From Onchocerca volvulus (Eukaryota; Nematoda; Chromadorea; Rhabditida; Onchocercidae), in contig HG738139.1 of NCBI GenBank assembly GCA_000499405.2, positions 7,898,616 through 7,962,615 on the forward strand: a stretch of 64,000 nucleotides of DNA. Direction: 5' to 3'. Each line of letters begins with the position of its first letter. The stretch's first letter is position 1. Of the stretch, positions 12,581 through 26,299 are shown piece by piece. The notes under the pieces are model-generated. The model was given only the letters and a program-made list of their open reading frames with translations. It was not told the DNA's origin and searched no databases. Position numbers and translations under genes: made by a program.

Positions 12581-15500
12581 GAAACATTTGAGTTAAAATA
12601 TTCACGTAAACAACCGCAAGTGGAAAAATTATGCAGCATCGAAAAACTGAAGTTGAAATTACTGCCAAAGAATATTCTAAAATCAGCGTTATCATTCTTC
12701 CCTATATTTCATTGGCTTCCAAGATACAATTGGAAAAGGGATCTAAATGGCGATATTATCGGAGGCTTAACTGTTGGTATCATGCAAGTACCTCAAGGTT
12801 AGACTTAACTTTCATTCAATAAACTCAAGGAATATTTTCGTTTACTCTCTTAGTTTAATCGCTTATTGTCTCTTTGTGAGTGAACAAATAAATAATCAAG
12901 CAATTGCATTCTTCTAGGTTTGGTAATATGATGTGATAAACTTGTGAAAGTAATAACTTTAACAGAAAATGTATGCTTGATATAAGTTCGAGAATGTTCA
13001 GGAATGGCATATGCAAATTTGGCTAGTCTTCCTCCAATTTACGGGATTTATACATCGTTTTTTACTTCATTCTTTTATATGTTTTTTGGAACATCGAGAC
13101 ATGTTTCTATCGGTATGTGATATAATTATTTTTTCAATTTTTCATTGAATTGCTCTATTTTATCATAAGAATATGAGAGAAATATCGGGATATCGATATA
13201 ATCTCGTGGAAAAAATATCCCGAAGCAACGAGGAAATGATATAGCCATTGTTGTTTGAAGAAGAACAAATTCTTTTCTATTTGTGTAATTTGAACTTGAA
13301 GTTCTTTTGGATCTTTTTGTACTGGAATTTTGTTGTAATGAAATGAAAGAAAACATAGACTATTCGGGAAGATCTACAATTCTTCGAAACCATTTTCAGT
13401 ATAAGAAGAGGACATTCCTAAATCGTATCATCTATTTTTTAAGATCTAATCCATCTTTTCATTTTCGTAAGTTATGAGAAGTATGACTATCAAATGAAAG
13501 GTAAGATATGATAAAAAAACAGCAGATAAAATCACGAGTACGTCAAATTTATTAAAAAATTAATGAAGATAAATGTGTATTACATTCTCTATCAGCGTAA
13601 CGTGTCTTTCTGATAGGCGTGATCTTCAGTCAATTTGTCAGTACCAACTTCTCCCGCTATGTCATAACTCAGTTGACAAATGTATTTTTGAGTAAGAAAG
13701 ATTTTGCAGGTGTTTTTGCTGTGGCAAGTTTGATGGTAGGAGCGGTGCGATTACGTCTCGTGCCTGATCCAAATGTGGTCTTCGAAGTAATAAATGATAC
13801 CAGTGTAGAAATCGTAAAACCAGTAGCAGGTCCGATCGATTTTGGTTATGAAGTGTCCCCGATTATGCTTACGAGTACGCTCACTATGACTGTTGGACTG
13901 TTTCAAGTAAGCAATCAGTGAACTAAAGAAAACAAAAATGCGTTAATCAAATAGACAGACCACTTATTTCCAATCATTAAACTGGTCAAATAAAGTAACA
14001 TGAGGTGATCTAAGTGATCTATTTGGGATAAATATTTGCCGATAGAGTTGGAAAATATATTGGGAATGTCGTTAAAAAAATATCTCTCTTGGTTAGCTGT
14101 TATAGATAATAATTATTCAAAGAATGATACCTTTATGGAGAATTTATCATTGTCAAATAGGTTAACGATAGTTGATAAGAACATCGCTTGAAAGTTGGAA
14201 TATAGAGTTCCCCAATCGTTGATAATCGAGATATTTGTTGGGAGAATAGTAAGGATATTTCCCGAGAAATTGGTTGGTGATGGATGATGCATGCTAGATG
14301 AGAATTGAAGGAGTACAGCTCGCCGCACCACCCAGATCAGTTCTGAGCCAAAATTCCTTTTCTCCAATCGATGGCAATCCCTTCTGAGGTGAGCGTTCCT
14401 ACCAAAGATGAGAATTACATTAGACATGGTAACATTCATACTTATGTACATCTTGAGTGATGAATTATGTTAGCAACACAGTATTGATTGTTTGAATATA
14501 TTTATGCTACAATTATTTTGGTCTTTTCTGATAGAGAGATCGGTACTGAACAATATGATAAACAAATTTTGAAATTGCGAATCTGTAGCTTTCTTCAAGA
14601 ATTAGTGAAAAGGAGATGAAGGCAGAGAGAAGTTTCTAAGAATGGAATGAATCTCATTGAGAGTCTAGCTACTCATTGATACTTCTGCATCTTCAAGCAG
14701 TGTTGAAGGTCAATCGTTATGAACACTTTTCCTTCGTCGAATAGTTTCACTTAAACAGTCCACACGTACGGATTTGTGAATACATTTATTAAAATTGCAA
14801 TGTCGCTCGAATGGACATTTCATGGTTCACGCAGGAGTTTGTCAGTTGTGCTCAAATAGGAAAACGTCCATCTATAACAGATTAGTTGTTGGAATTTAAT
14901 TTCAACGTGTGGCAGATTTTAATTTCTTAAGGTATTTGCATGCTAATGGCTATCGAGATTTTTAATCTTTATAATTTTGAAAATACTATGTCTTGTGTGG
15001 ACTTTTGACTGTGTTTGCAGAAGCTAAAATAATCGGAGATGAGAAGTCTGTCCAATTTACCGACAATAAAATTTTCGGGAAGGGATTGAATTATAGAATG
15101 TTCATTCACAGAGAATATATCTTCAGAAATCATTGGCTAATATTGGGTAATGTGTAGAGAGATACCTGTTGCTGCTGCCTCCCTTGAAATATAAAAAAAA
15201 AAGCTTCCGGAAAGTAATACATGCAGCATCGCACAACATGCTTAATATGTGAAAGCAAGTTTTCAGCTAGGAATGGCAGTGATGGGTCTAGCATTCTTCA
15301 CCACTTACATGTCGGATGCTCTTATTTCCGGTTTCACTACCGGATCAGCATTTCATGTATTCATAGCACAACTCAACAAAATTATCGGTGTGAAGTTATC
15401 ACGTCATTCCGGCTTCGGCATGCTATTCTTTGTAAGTTCCAAGTCATCCGTACTCATTTTTGTTTTCACTAAATTGCAATATTCTCGCTTCTTCTCTCAT

Positions 15501-18500
15501 TTCTTCATACTTTCATTAAGTGCCAAATTAAAAAGGAAATTTTAATATTAGTGTATGTTCTTATCTTCATTTCATATATCTTTTCACAAGTCAATAATAT
15601 TCCTTTAACTCATTGACCTTTATTTTTCTTGTTTCATATTCGCCTTATTTTTGTTTTTATTTGTTAAATTAATCATCGACTTTTTTTTGAAAAATTTATT
15701 TAAAAAACATAATTATAGATGATGCATGATCTAATGCTGGCTTTACCGCAGACAAATTGTTGGGCTTTGGGCATATCAGTATCGTCCATTATATTTTTGT
15801 CTCTAGGTCGCAACTATATAAATCCGTGGTTCAAAAAACGATCACCAGTACCATTGCCCATTGAACTTATTTTAGTAAGTTTTGCGAAATTTCCTTTCTT
15901 TCTGAAGAATTTTGAACTCTCGGGAATCTAATCCTTGCGTGACACTAACAGCAAATTATTCTATGTTCAAAAATTAATAGGAAGGAATTGAGTGATGGCT
16001 CAAATGTAGATACGAGCCGATAATTCAGCGTTGATCAAGCAACCGTGGCATCCTGAACATATCCACTAATTGCATTTTCAGGTTATTTTAGTCACCATAT
16101 TTTCGTCATATATGAATCTCAAGAATAACTATGACGTAAAAATTGTCGATTATATTCCTCAAGGGTAGGCACTCTATAAAACTATGGCTCGCTAAAGCAA
16201 AAATTTTTTGTCTTCTATTCTCGAGAATTTGATAAAATCAAAGATAAATCAGCTTATCTGATTGCATTTGTTTCCTTCACAAGATTTATTTTCCGGACTA
16301 AATTAAAGAATATTTCCATGAAAGTTTATAATTTGGCAGTTTATAATTCGAAAGTTTAGGATTTTTTTTTCTTTTTTTTTTGTAGAATTCCGACACAGTC
16401 GTTACCGAACTTTGATTTAGTACCATATCTTTTGAGTGATGCCCTTGCAATCGCAATTATTTCATATATGTTTGTTATATCAATGGCTAAATTATTTGCA
16501 AAGAAGAGACATTATACGATTGATCCTACACAGGTATATACTGATAATTCAAATGCGACTTGTGGTGACATCTCCTCATTTTTATACTTCTTGGCTTACT
16601 AGAAAAATAATACTGTATAATTGGAACCATTAGGTTTATAGATGAATTTTGATCTTTCTATCATGGGAAGCCAAATCAGGATAGCTGTTGAACAATTCAA
16701 AAAAATTTCTGGAAAGTCTAAAACAAGGTGTAGAAATCGTAGGTGTTAAATTTCGTCTTTTCCGACTGACTTTTATCAGACTTTTTCAAGTTTTCCTTTT
16801 CCCTGAATAGTATTCATACTTTTTATATTATTCTAGGATTTATACGCTGTTGGCTTAATGCATATATTATCGTCTTTTTTTCCGATCTTTCCTGCCGGTG
16901 GTTCGCTTTCACGGTCAGCTGTATGCGAACAGTCTGGTGCTAATACTCAGGTCATTTGTAATTTCCAATGTTTTGAACGTATTTTCGGTTCGAAAAAAAT
17001 TTATTTAAATTATTTCAGTTGCATATCTTCTTCTCAAATCTATTATTATTAATTGTTATTGCTTTTATTGGACCGCTCCTCGAATCTCTTCCCATGGTTA
17101 GTTCTCTTCTTGGCTTTCAATTGAACTTTTTTCTAAAGTTTCTTTCCTCGTATGAATTTGTATTAAACAGTCGATTATATCCATGCAGTTTGGATTCAGT
17201 TCGATTATCCTAATTAGCTTTCTGCATCAGTAGCATCCTTGTACAATATGTGCTAAGCTGTTATCGTAAAAAGAATCAGACTTTCATTCATCGTATTTAG
17301 GAAAATAGTAGAAATCCTAGGTGACAATCGTATGTGTCAACTAACAACTTGGATTAAATTATAGTGCGTACTGGCTTGCATCGTGATTGTAAATCTGAGA
17401 AGTCTGTTCATGCAATTCTGTGAATTGTCAAAGCTATGGCGAATCTCAAAATTTGATTTCGTTAGTGCTTATCATATCTTTTTTCCATAAATTTTACTTC
17501 AGATGTTATTTTCGAAAAGGTTGGTTTGTTCTCAGATATCTTGTACATTTTCCAATGCTCTTTTCGCCATCTGCTAATGAATTAGCAGTTATTCGAATTT
17601 AGGCAGTATGGTTGGTGTGCTGTGTAGCAACGGTGTCCTTCGATGTAATAACTGGTCTTATGATATCAGTCCTTTTCACACTCTTCTCTGTGGTCCTTAG
17701 AGAACAGTGGTTTGTGGTTTTGTTTATTTTGCACTGAAGATCTCAGTAAATTGTGTACAGTTGAACTGACATCGACAAATTAATTTCCTTTCCAGGCTTA
17801 ATACATTCGTTATGGGTCGGACGGTACATCGTGAAATCTACAAACCTTTGGCATATTATCCTGACTTGAAACCGGTGAATGAAAATATTGAAATTATTCG
17901 ATTCGAAGCACCACTCAATTTTGTCACTGTTTCGGCTTTTCTTGGCAAAATGAGCGAAGTATTGAGAAGTGATGCAAATCAAGATTATGAATTGCAAAGT
18001 ATGAAAAACGTTAGTCGTCTAATACTGGTTGTGGAGAATAGTGCTGATAACTTAACTTGCAGATAGTGTTTGCTTGCAAGTGTTTGCTTGCAAGCATATG
18101 CGATCTTGAAATCTTGCATAATTTTGAAGTTTACTGCGGAAAATTGCTCTAAGTTAGTTGATTTTATTTTGAAACTTTTTCATAACCAATAACTTGATAA
18201 TTGTTGTGTGCGTACTTTCTTCTCGTATATAAAAGAAAGATGGATTCAGTCATTTTTCCATTTTAGCTCTTTTTTTTTGGATTTAGAAAATGATATCATC
18301 TTATTAATTTCCTCAACTCTGCGATAATCAAAGTTTTGCATTTTTGCGTTTAAAATTTGTCACCTTGAGTTCATCTTTGAATTTTCTGCTTCATTTGATT
18401 TGCATTTTCATTTCATATATCCTTTTTAATATGCGATTTAGTTAAATTTCAGAATCAAATAATAGTTCCTAAGACAGTTACACAACCGAATTACGAAGAA

Positions 18501-19466
18501 CTATCACAAAAAGAAGCAATGGTGGCGAAAAGTACTAAACAACAACAATCTTGGTATGAAATAGCTTCTCCAGGAATAGTTATCATCGATTGTGGAGCCA
18601 TATCGAACATCGATACAATGGGTGTCGAAGCCATCAAAGAGGTTCATGAAAGCTTTTCTCAGTTCGAAATTTGTTATCGTATCATTAAGAATGAGAGTCA
18701 AGAACTAAGGAATCCAAAAATAAACTGTATACATGCAGGTTTCTATTCTTTAAAACGTATTAAAACATGTCATATTATTACTCTTCAAATATTAACCTTT
18801 TCTTTCATTTTCTTTAAACTTATTCGTGAATTCCACTAGTAAATCTTGAATTCTAGCATGACATTTCAATTTATTTTTAGACTTATTTGCAAGGAAAAGA
18901 AGTGAATAAAACAGTTCTATTCGCAGATATATCAGGTTCATATTTCCTTAAATATCAACAAAAAATCACTAAGACAACTGAAAATTCTCAAAACAATTTG
19001 ATCATTTAATATATTAGATACTCTGAACAGTATGATTTATCATAGGAAACAAATGAAATATTTCCTGATGGTGGTGAAGTCATGAAAAAAGATTACAAAA
19101 TTAACTTGCAAATTATGAAAGCGTATGAACAAGTTGGTAATAAGTTTATTATCTCTTCTAAGAACACATTAATCAGATTTCGTTGTGCATCAATATTACC
19201 GTTCGTTTTGATGATTAAAGTTCAGATTGATTGATGCATAGAATAGGGCAGATTCTGCATAATTTTAAGTCAGTTGCATATTGCGTTTGGAAATGACTGG
19301 GAAATGCAAAATTGAATCATGGAAATCATTTCGAAGTTCATTTTTCACTTTAGAAACAATACTGGATGCATTCGAGCGTATCGATTTCTATTCCTCGGTG
19401 CCCAAGACTTCTTTTTATCCATCTTTGGAAGAAGCCATCCGCACTACTACTAATGATATAGTTTAA
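12581..19466 (+). CDS. SLC26/SulP anion transporter, 5' end open
   Basis: Fifteen exons join in frame to 680 residues: 12581-12797, 13002-13112, 13710-13906, 15267-15431, 15719-15874, 16082-16164, 16386-16533, 16837-16950, 17019-17096, 17365-17460, 17603-17709, 17796-18009, 18453-18641, 18881-18935, 19354-19466. Seen: the SulP signature before and in the first membrane spans ([20 protein letters not shown], then MQVPQGMAYA and GTSRHVSIG), [23 protein letters not shown], and a C-terminal STAS domain ([20 protein letters not shown] and [20 protein letters not shown]). Known: SLC26 proteins carry sulfate, chloride, bicarbonate or oxalate across plasma membranes; substrate cannot be read here. 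The donor after EAIKE (18642) was chosen over a longer open frame because it restores the normal STAS spacing. The first recognised exon has no in-frame ATG, so a 5' exon is missing. Confidence 0.93.
18067..18094. repeat. Two tandem 14-bp copies in an SLC26 intron
   Basis: The unit TGTTTGCTTGCAAG occurs twice in a row; it contains the palindrome CTTGCAAG. It lies soon after the donor at 18010. Confidence 0.9.
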
Positions 19467-20350
19467 AAAAAAAATTATATGATTTGGTTAAATCAACTGT
19501 GTTTTTGACGATTGATAAATTGATAAATTTTGTAAAATATAGATCAGGAATAACAATTTTATTGTCAATAACAATTGTTTCGATAAATAACAATTTTAAT
19601 GTTTTTTTTTTCGAAGAAATAAAGGGAAATAAAGCAAGAATTGTCGAGACGTTTGAAGGAAACAAAATTAGTATAGACTTTTGGAAGTGTCATTTCAGGT
19701 GTCAGATTATTCTCTCCAGAGAGAGCTTTTTCTCCATCAGGGTAATTGCATACTAAGCAAATTAGATAAATTTTTTGCTGATGCAAGATTTGGAAACGAA
19801 TTAGAAATGCAAAACTGAATATAGAAATATATATAGAAGCTGGGATGATAGATTCATCTTCATTGTTTGATCAGCTCAGCTCAGGGAATAATTGGCTTAG
19901 TGATTGTAAGCGGTTGTTCCATTCTGAATTGGTTTTTATCGCGACAAGTTAGTGTATTTGATAACAAGCAGGAAGAAGATTTGTAAATTTCATCTGCTAA
20001 AAATGGAAATTTGGCATGAGTTATTTCGATTCAAATAAGCTATGTTAGAGTTTGCGAATAGATTTATCTTTTAAATGAAGTGAATTTTAACTGAGAATAG
20101 ATTACGTCATTTTTTAGATCCAAATTAGATATTCCTTGAGAATTAAATTAGATAATGATAGCTCAGAATTGTATACAACTTGTTGCCCGGATTATAACTT
20201 ACTGGATGTTACTTATCTAGAAAACTTCCCCTCACTTCATCATTCATCGTCCATATTCAATTTATTTTCATGCCAACGGAATGGATCTATCAAATATAAA
20301 AAATTCTTAATTAGTTTTCTTTTCATCAAAAAAAAAAAATTGAAGAAAAC
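19467..20350. other. Intergenic region between SLC26 and PP1
   Basis: About 0.9 kb. An open frame at about 20136-20384 without ATG has a fairly coding-like first half (CCPDYNLLDVTYLENF) and a low-complexity Lys-rich end. I could not join it in phase to either neighbour and leave it uncalled. The rest is presumably SLC26 3' UTR and PP1 promoter. Confidence 0.4.
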
Positions 20351-20361
20351 AACAATTTCAG
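20351..20361 (+). promoter_or_regulatory. Probable spliced-leader acceptor of the PP1 gene
   Basis: AACAATTTCAG ends 32 bases before the PP1 start codon at 20394 and has no upstream donor partner in view. It is therefore a likely trans-splice site. Confidence 0.5.
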
Positions 20362-20393
20362 CGAAAGTAACGATAAACAATTAAGTGATAAAA

Positions 20394-22426
20394 ATGGCGG
20401 TATTTGATGTTGATAATATGATTAGTCGTCTGCTAAATGTGGGTATGGCTGGTGGACGACTTACAACTCAGGCATTTTTCATTATTTAAGTTGATTAATA
20501 TGTGTGAAAAACTTTACCCGAAATTCCTTGGACAGAAATTTAAGCTTGGATGGGATCGCCACGTCTAATGACAAACCAAGTGAAAAGTTAATGCTTGATC
20601 ATTATCCAGCAACAATAGAAATTTCTGTGCCACAATCTTCATCATCGATTACAATTTCATCTGAACTATTCGAAACAATTAATTTGAAAATCCAAAGTCC
20701 ATATAAAAAGTGCTGCAAAAGCAGCTAGAAATTTATGCAAGAATAAAATTTATCCATGATCATTACTGAGATAGATTAGTGTTCCAAAATCAAGTCAATG
20801 GTACTACCACGATAATTTCACTTGTACTATCACTTGAAGTGTTTAATTCAAAATTGTTCTAATAACTTTAGAGCCAGTATTGATTTAATCAGTCCAAAAA
20901 ATTGTTTGATTATAGGTTGCTGAAGAAGAACTTCATCGAGTATGCCAAAAAGCGAAAGAAGCATTCATAAACCAAAGCAGCCTCATTGAAGTAGATCCAC
21001 CACTCGTCGTTTGTGGTGATATCCATGGCCAAGTAATATAAACTATGTCTCATTTTAATTTACAATTTTAATAAATTTCCACCCTTGAGAAACATAAAAA
21101 TGTAAATAATACTTTACAAATAGGAATCCTTCCACCGTTCAGTATGACCATGCTCTTGAATATTTTAGCATAATCAAATTGAAAAAATTAGCTAATATAA
21201 TATTCGCACATAATATTACAGTATTCGGATTTGCTCCGTATTTATGACAGGAACGGCTTTCCCCCAGAGTCTAATTACCTCTTCTTGGGCGATTTCGTCG
21301 ATCGTGGAAAACAGAACATCGAAACGATATGTCTCCAATTTTGTTACAAAATCAAATATCCCGAAAATTTCTTCATGCTTAGAGGTTTGTTTCTTTAACT
21401 TGCCCAAATTTAAGCCAAGTTTTTCAGATATAAATATTGGTCTTTTAGAGTCATTCAGTCACTTTTTTCATCCTAAAACTATTCAGTTTCATTTTTTTCT
21501 AGAGACAAATGATAATGAAAATTCATTCTTTTCTAATTCATCAATGCAATTTATGATAAGTGAATGACAGATTCAGTTAGGAGCTGATAATTAAATCATT
21601 GTAGGAAATCACGAGACACCGGCTATCAATCGTGTGTATGGCTTTTTCGAAGAGTGCAATCGCAGATATCATTCGACTCGTTTGTGGAATGCTTTTCAGG
21701 TAATTCGGTAGATCTATGAATTATCAGCAATTTATATAGAGACCTAAAGAGCCAGCCTTTGTGTTACCATAATCGTTTTCAGGACACATTCAATTGGATG
21801 CCTTTTTGTGGTTATATTGGCGGACGAATTCTCTGTATGCATGGTGGCTTATCACCTCATCTGAATAACTTCGATCAGCTTCGCAACCTACCGCGACCAA
21901 TTGATCCACCCAACCCATCGATGGAAATTGATTTACTTTGGTGATTATCAGGCATTGACATACTACTCAATGACATTAGAAGAAATATCGAGCGGATTTA
22001 ATGTATTCTGAGATATTTGCAGGTCGGATCCGGATCAGTGGGTGAAAGGTTGGCAAGCGAACACTCGTGGCGCATCGTACACATTTGGGCAGGATGTTGT
22101 TGTGGATGTTTGCCAGAAATTGGATTTGGATCTGATTGCACGAGCTCATCAAGTAGTACAAGATGGATATGAATTTTTTGCCAATCGACGCCTTGTTACC
22201 ATTTTCTCAGCACCACACTACTGCGGCCAGTTTGACAATGCTGGTGGAACGATGACTGTTTCTGAAGATATGAATTGCTCTTTCCAGGTACACAAACTCG
22301 AGTTGAACAAAACAGCAAATTCAACCTCCTTCCAGAAGTAGATGTCGGATATACCTAATATTTCAGATATTTCGACCTGCTAGCAAAGCTGTACGAATGG
22401 CAATGAAAGCTGCTGGCACTCTCTGA
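20394..22426 (+). CDS. PP1-class Ser/Thr phosphatase, GSP-3/GSP-4-like
   Basis: Seven exons, 20394-20471, 20916-21032, 21222-21384, 21605-21699, 21783-21940, 22023-22287 and 22367-22426, join in frame to 311 residues. All metal-binding and catalytic blocks are present: GDIHGQ (about 60-65), GDFVDRG (88-94), GNHE (120-123), HGGL, RAHQV and [14 protein letters not shown]. The N-terminus ([20 protein letters not shown]) and the stretch [20 protein letters not shown] are closer to C. elegans GSP-3/GSP-4 than to the ubiquitous PP1 catalytic subunits. Known: GSP-3/4 act in sperm development and motility and in sperm meiosis. Inferred: a germline or sperm phosphatase here too. Intron 1 starts with GC instead of GT (CAG/GCATTT), the only donor that keeps the frame. 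Length is typical for the family. Confidence 0.95.
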
Positions 22427-23284
22427 ATAGAAATGAATATCCCACGAAATGACGGAAATGATTCAAACAATAGTGAAACTAATCTTCACATGATGAATTC
22501 CGTGTTTTCCTCAATTTACCTATGAGTTCAACATGCCTTTCTAAAATATCTCTTTTCAATAGATGCAATCTTAAATTAAAAGTAAATACCTCTTAATTAT
22601 ACTAGTTTCACCTTTAAAGAGTCAATCATCAAGTTCCTCTATTGAGGCAGGACAAACCTCATCATATGAAAAAAGACTAATTCTCGTAACATTCACAGCT
22701 ACTCAATCTAACAATTTCCTAAGAAATCGGAAGAACTGGGTACTGAAGAAAATGCTTCTAACTAGCTTAAAATAATCGCATTTGATAAGTTTCCATCTTC
22801 ATCATAACGACTGGCTATTTTAAATTATCACTTCCTCACAAAGGATGATTAAATATTAATAGTTTGTGAATAAGTAAGTTTCAATATTTGCTTCGTGAGC
22901 ACAGTAATATAATCAATATTTTCTCAAAAGATTCTGGAACTAATCAACTCTTTATTAATGTATATCTGAGAATTCACTAGTAGATATAAAAATACAAAAT
23001 TTCAATTAAAAAATGAAAATTAAAAGCAAAAATTTCAAATAAAATATTAAAAAGTAAAAAAGAAAGTGTTATGAGAACACAGAATACAAGAGGTATATTT
23101 CTGTACATTCTGGACGCCAATGCGATACCAGAAATTGAGGTAGATTTTGGCTGAATCGCCTACGCATACGACGGAAAAAAAGTATGAAAACTCAAAAATA
23201 CGAATAACAGAGGTATAATGTAAAGAGAGCAATCAACAAAATGCAATCAGAGAAAAGCAAAATACAAATTTATATTACGAAAAT

Positions 23285-23366
23285 ATTTTAAACATGGAAG
23301 AAAATACCACAAAGCCGGCAAATTTTAAACATGGAAGAAAATACCACAAAGCCGGCAAATTTTAAA
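23285..23366. repeat. 37-bp tandem duplication
   Basis: Two identical 37-bp copies (23285-23321 and 23322-23358) and the first 8 bases of a third. Confidence 0.95.
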
Positions 23367-24583
23367 GATCTCTCATTTTAAAACCAATGCAATATCGTTT
23401 ACTTCTAATGTACCGATACAATATTTATCTACTTAAAATTAAGAAATGTGCTATCAGAATTTTCCTCATTGTCAATAGCTTTATCAGTTGAATACAAACT
23501 TGGGGAAACAAAAAAAAATCATGATCAAGAAAACTGCATAGTTCAAACAATTACATGGCACGATTCACAAATCATACTAAACCGATGATTGGCCAGAAGA
23601 CCAGCAATTGCAACTGTTTCTTACGAAATGTTTGGAATTTTTTGATAGATGATTTTAAAACTTTCACTATCATACTAACCTGCAAATATCAACTCCCAAA
23701 CTATTGTGGCACAGAAACTCTGCCAATTCGCCAACTGTCTCGTGTAATGCCATTCTGAAAGTAAGCATCATCGATATTTCGGAGCTGAATATGTGAGAAA
23801 TGATGATTACTAATGTAAAACTTCTGACTAATTAGTACATCATGGTTCGATAGAAAGTGATGTTATCTGATGTATTATTCTCACTTCATAATTTTTACAA
23901 ATGAAAGTCGTGCTATTTTGAAATCTTTCACTTTACCTACAATTCTGGGAAAACGCATCAATAAACTCAGATCTTTGCCTATAATTGAACAAGACAGAAA
24001 AATGGCAAAGATTGACAGATCAACTGAAAAAGGCTAATCGTGCCAATCAGTCAATTCATTCAATTCGGTTACTGAATACAGTGGATCTCATTTCAAAGGA
24101 GATCGAAAAATGAAAGACAAAAAGAGTGATTCTTCCGATTTTTTTCAGCCTTTAGCAACAACCATTAAGGTGCGTCTGAACACAAACAAAATACATCCTT
24201 GCGAAAATTGGAATCAAACTTCGTAATGTTAGTATTTTTTACCTTCACTTCCAATTAGTTCTTGTAATATTGTTGCAATCTCTTCGGCCTTCTCCATCTC
24301 GTTTTGACATTAAAGGTTACATTATTCTAAAATCAAAGAACTATGTAAAACAATCAGACAAATAAGCATATGTTGACATGCCATACTTCCCTCTTCTTAC
24401 ATCATGAGTAAGATTTAGATCGAGACTGATCATCATAGGTACTCTTAAAGATCCTGGAAATTTAATGAATGATTTAGATGATTTTCCCCTGCTAAATAAT
24501 TCATCCCCTACATAACTTTCATATTTCCTTCAATGTATTTGCAACGAAAATTACTACCTACGGAAAACCACATTTATTTCCAA

Positions 24584-24628
24584 CCCTAAACTACCTGAAA
24601 ACTCATCCCCTAAACTACCTGAAAACTT
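24584..24628. repeat. 24-bp tandem duplication
   Basis: The segment starting CCCTAAACTACCTGAAAACT is repeated with a 24-bp period. Confidence 0.85.
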
Positions 24629-26299
24629 ATTCCTTACCCACGCTATCGACAACACACCACTTCAGGAATAACTATCATCAACAAACATATTTACAATTAA
24701 AAACATCGATAAACGCGACGCGATGCTAATACGCTCTCTCTTTCTTTGTCATGCATTCCAAAACAACTCAGTCTAGAGAAAAAGACAGAAGGAGATAAAG
24801 GACAGAGAAAAGAGTTTCATGATAATAAGAAAGATGTAACTGTAAAATAGTAAAGTTAGACGAAATTTCAACTATGCTTGATGATGACAACTCTGTATGA
24901 GAAGCCTGACCTGTACTGATTAGGAATGATTGCAAATCAAAGACTGCTCATGAGTGGTCAGCATGCGATCAAGGATTAAACTACAATCTCGATCGTTAAG
25001 TCAGCAATAAAAAAGTAACGCTCATCACTTTACCTTGACCAGTATAGACCATGATAACTGATCGAAAGAGAAGGCTATTTTGTGCAAGAAGGAGTTAGTG
25101 GCGATGACCACTTCGCTGCAATGAGAGCAACTTTTAAACTTATATTCCTAAAGATACTGCACTCTCTCATAATTCAAGAAGGAAGAAGAGAGAAATACGC
25201 AGCGTATTTGCATCTAGTAAGTATTTCAGGTTCTGAATTTAAGATTCAGGATTGGAATATATCTCACTATTCTCAATTATCATAAAGATTCTCTAATTTT
25301 TAAAAGAATCACTACCTGCAAAGTGTCATTAATTAAGCAGCTGAATTTAAGCAAAATGCGGCAAAAAAAATTATAGAATGGAATGAAATAATAGAATGCA
25401 ATCGTTTTTTCTGTAAACTGGAAAAGACAATTTGGGAAATCGAAATTAATACGTGAAAAATAGTGAATGAACGAAATGTTCCGATGATATTTCTGTAGAT
25501 TTCTGGAATTTTGATTCCTTCACACAGTTTTCCAAGATAATGGAACAGGCTTTGGACAAATCCAACCTGAGCATCATGACAGATACTCAAAATACAGAAA
25601 TTCTACCTTTCACTTTCATTAACGAGCGAGACAAAATGATTATGATCACATACGAGCGAGAACGTCGCCATTTTTAATCCATTTCAAGAAATTTTTCAGG
25701 TGTTACGTGCAGATTCGCAAGTTTATTAATGGAATGTTCTAGAAACTTTGGAATATTTCATAAGTGCTGTGTACAAGATAGAATGTGAAGGATTCGCGGA
25801 TTATCTGAGATTTGTGGCATTAATAATTTGAAGGCTTACGTGAGAAATCCGAGAATTCACGGGAAAAATGCGAGTTTTCTTCCTAACATGAGATATCTGG
25901 GAATTTGCGGGAAGAGTCGGGATTTTTTTGGTGATCACAGCTTTTAATGCTACCCTTTTATCAACACTACTCTTTTCTGGTAGCTTTTATGTGGCAAAAT
26001 ATATATTAAATTTATACTTGTCTCATCTCATGCTCTGAAGATAAGTTGGATCTTAAAATACGAGAGCAAGAATGCACTGTGTGTTAATCCATAACTCGTG
26101 CTTCCGTGTTTTAAGAGTTCAGATAAACTGTCAAAGACATGGAAATTCTCTTAATTGGAGTTGAAGATGAATATGCAAACAATATGAGAGGTCAAATAGA
26201 TATTGTATAGGACAATGTAAGGTTAATCATCATGTTGTTCCTAATGTTTTTACCGAAATGGTTCACTGAGCCGAATTCCAGCTTTTCAAGTCAGGCAAT

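Larger units (their letters stand above)
22427..26299. other. Intergenic region between PP1 and DMC1
   Basis: About 3.9 kb with no gene I can support. It holds a 37-bp tandem duplication (23285-23366), a 24-bp tandem duplication (24584-24628) and a set of diverged Gly/Gln-codon-like GGGAA/CGGGA motifs around 25790-25930 that look like decayed tandem repeats of about 45-50 bp. The open frame near 25082 has no ATG. Confidence 0.45.

Noticed and set aside
18642..18839. Longer open frame continuing the SLC26 STAS exon past 18641
   Set aside because: It breaks the normal STAS spacing and cannot join the next conserved block in phase; a donor at 18642 does both.
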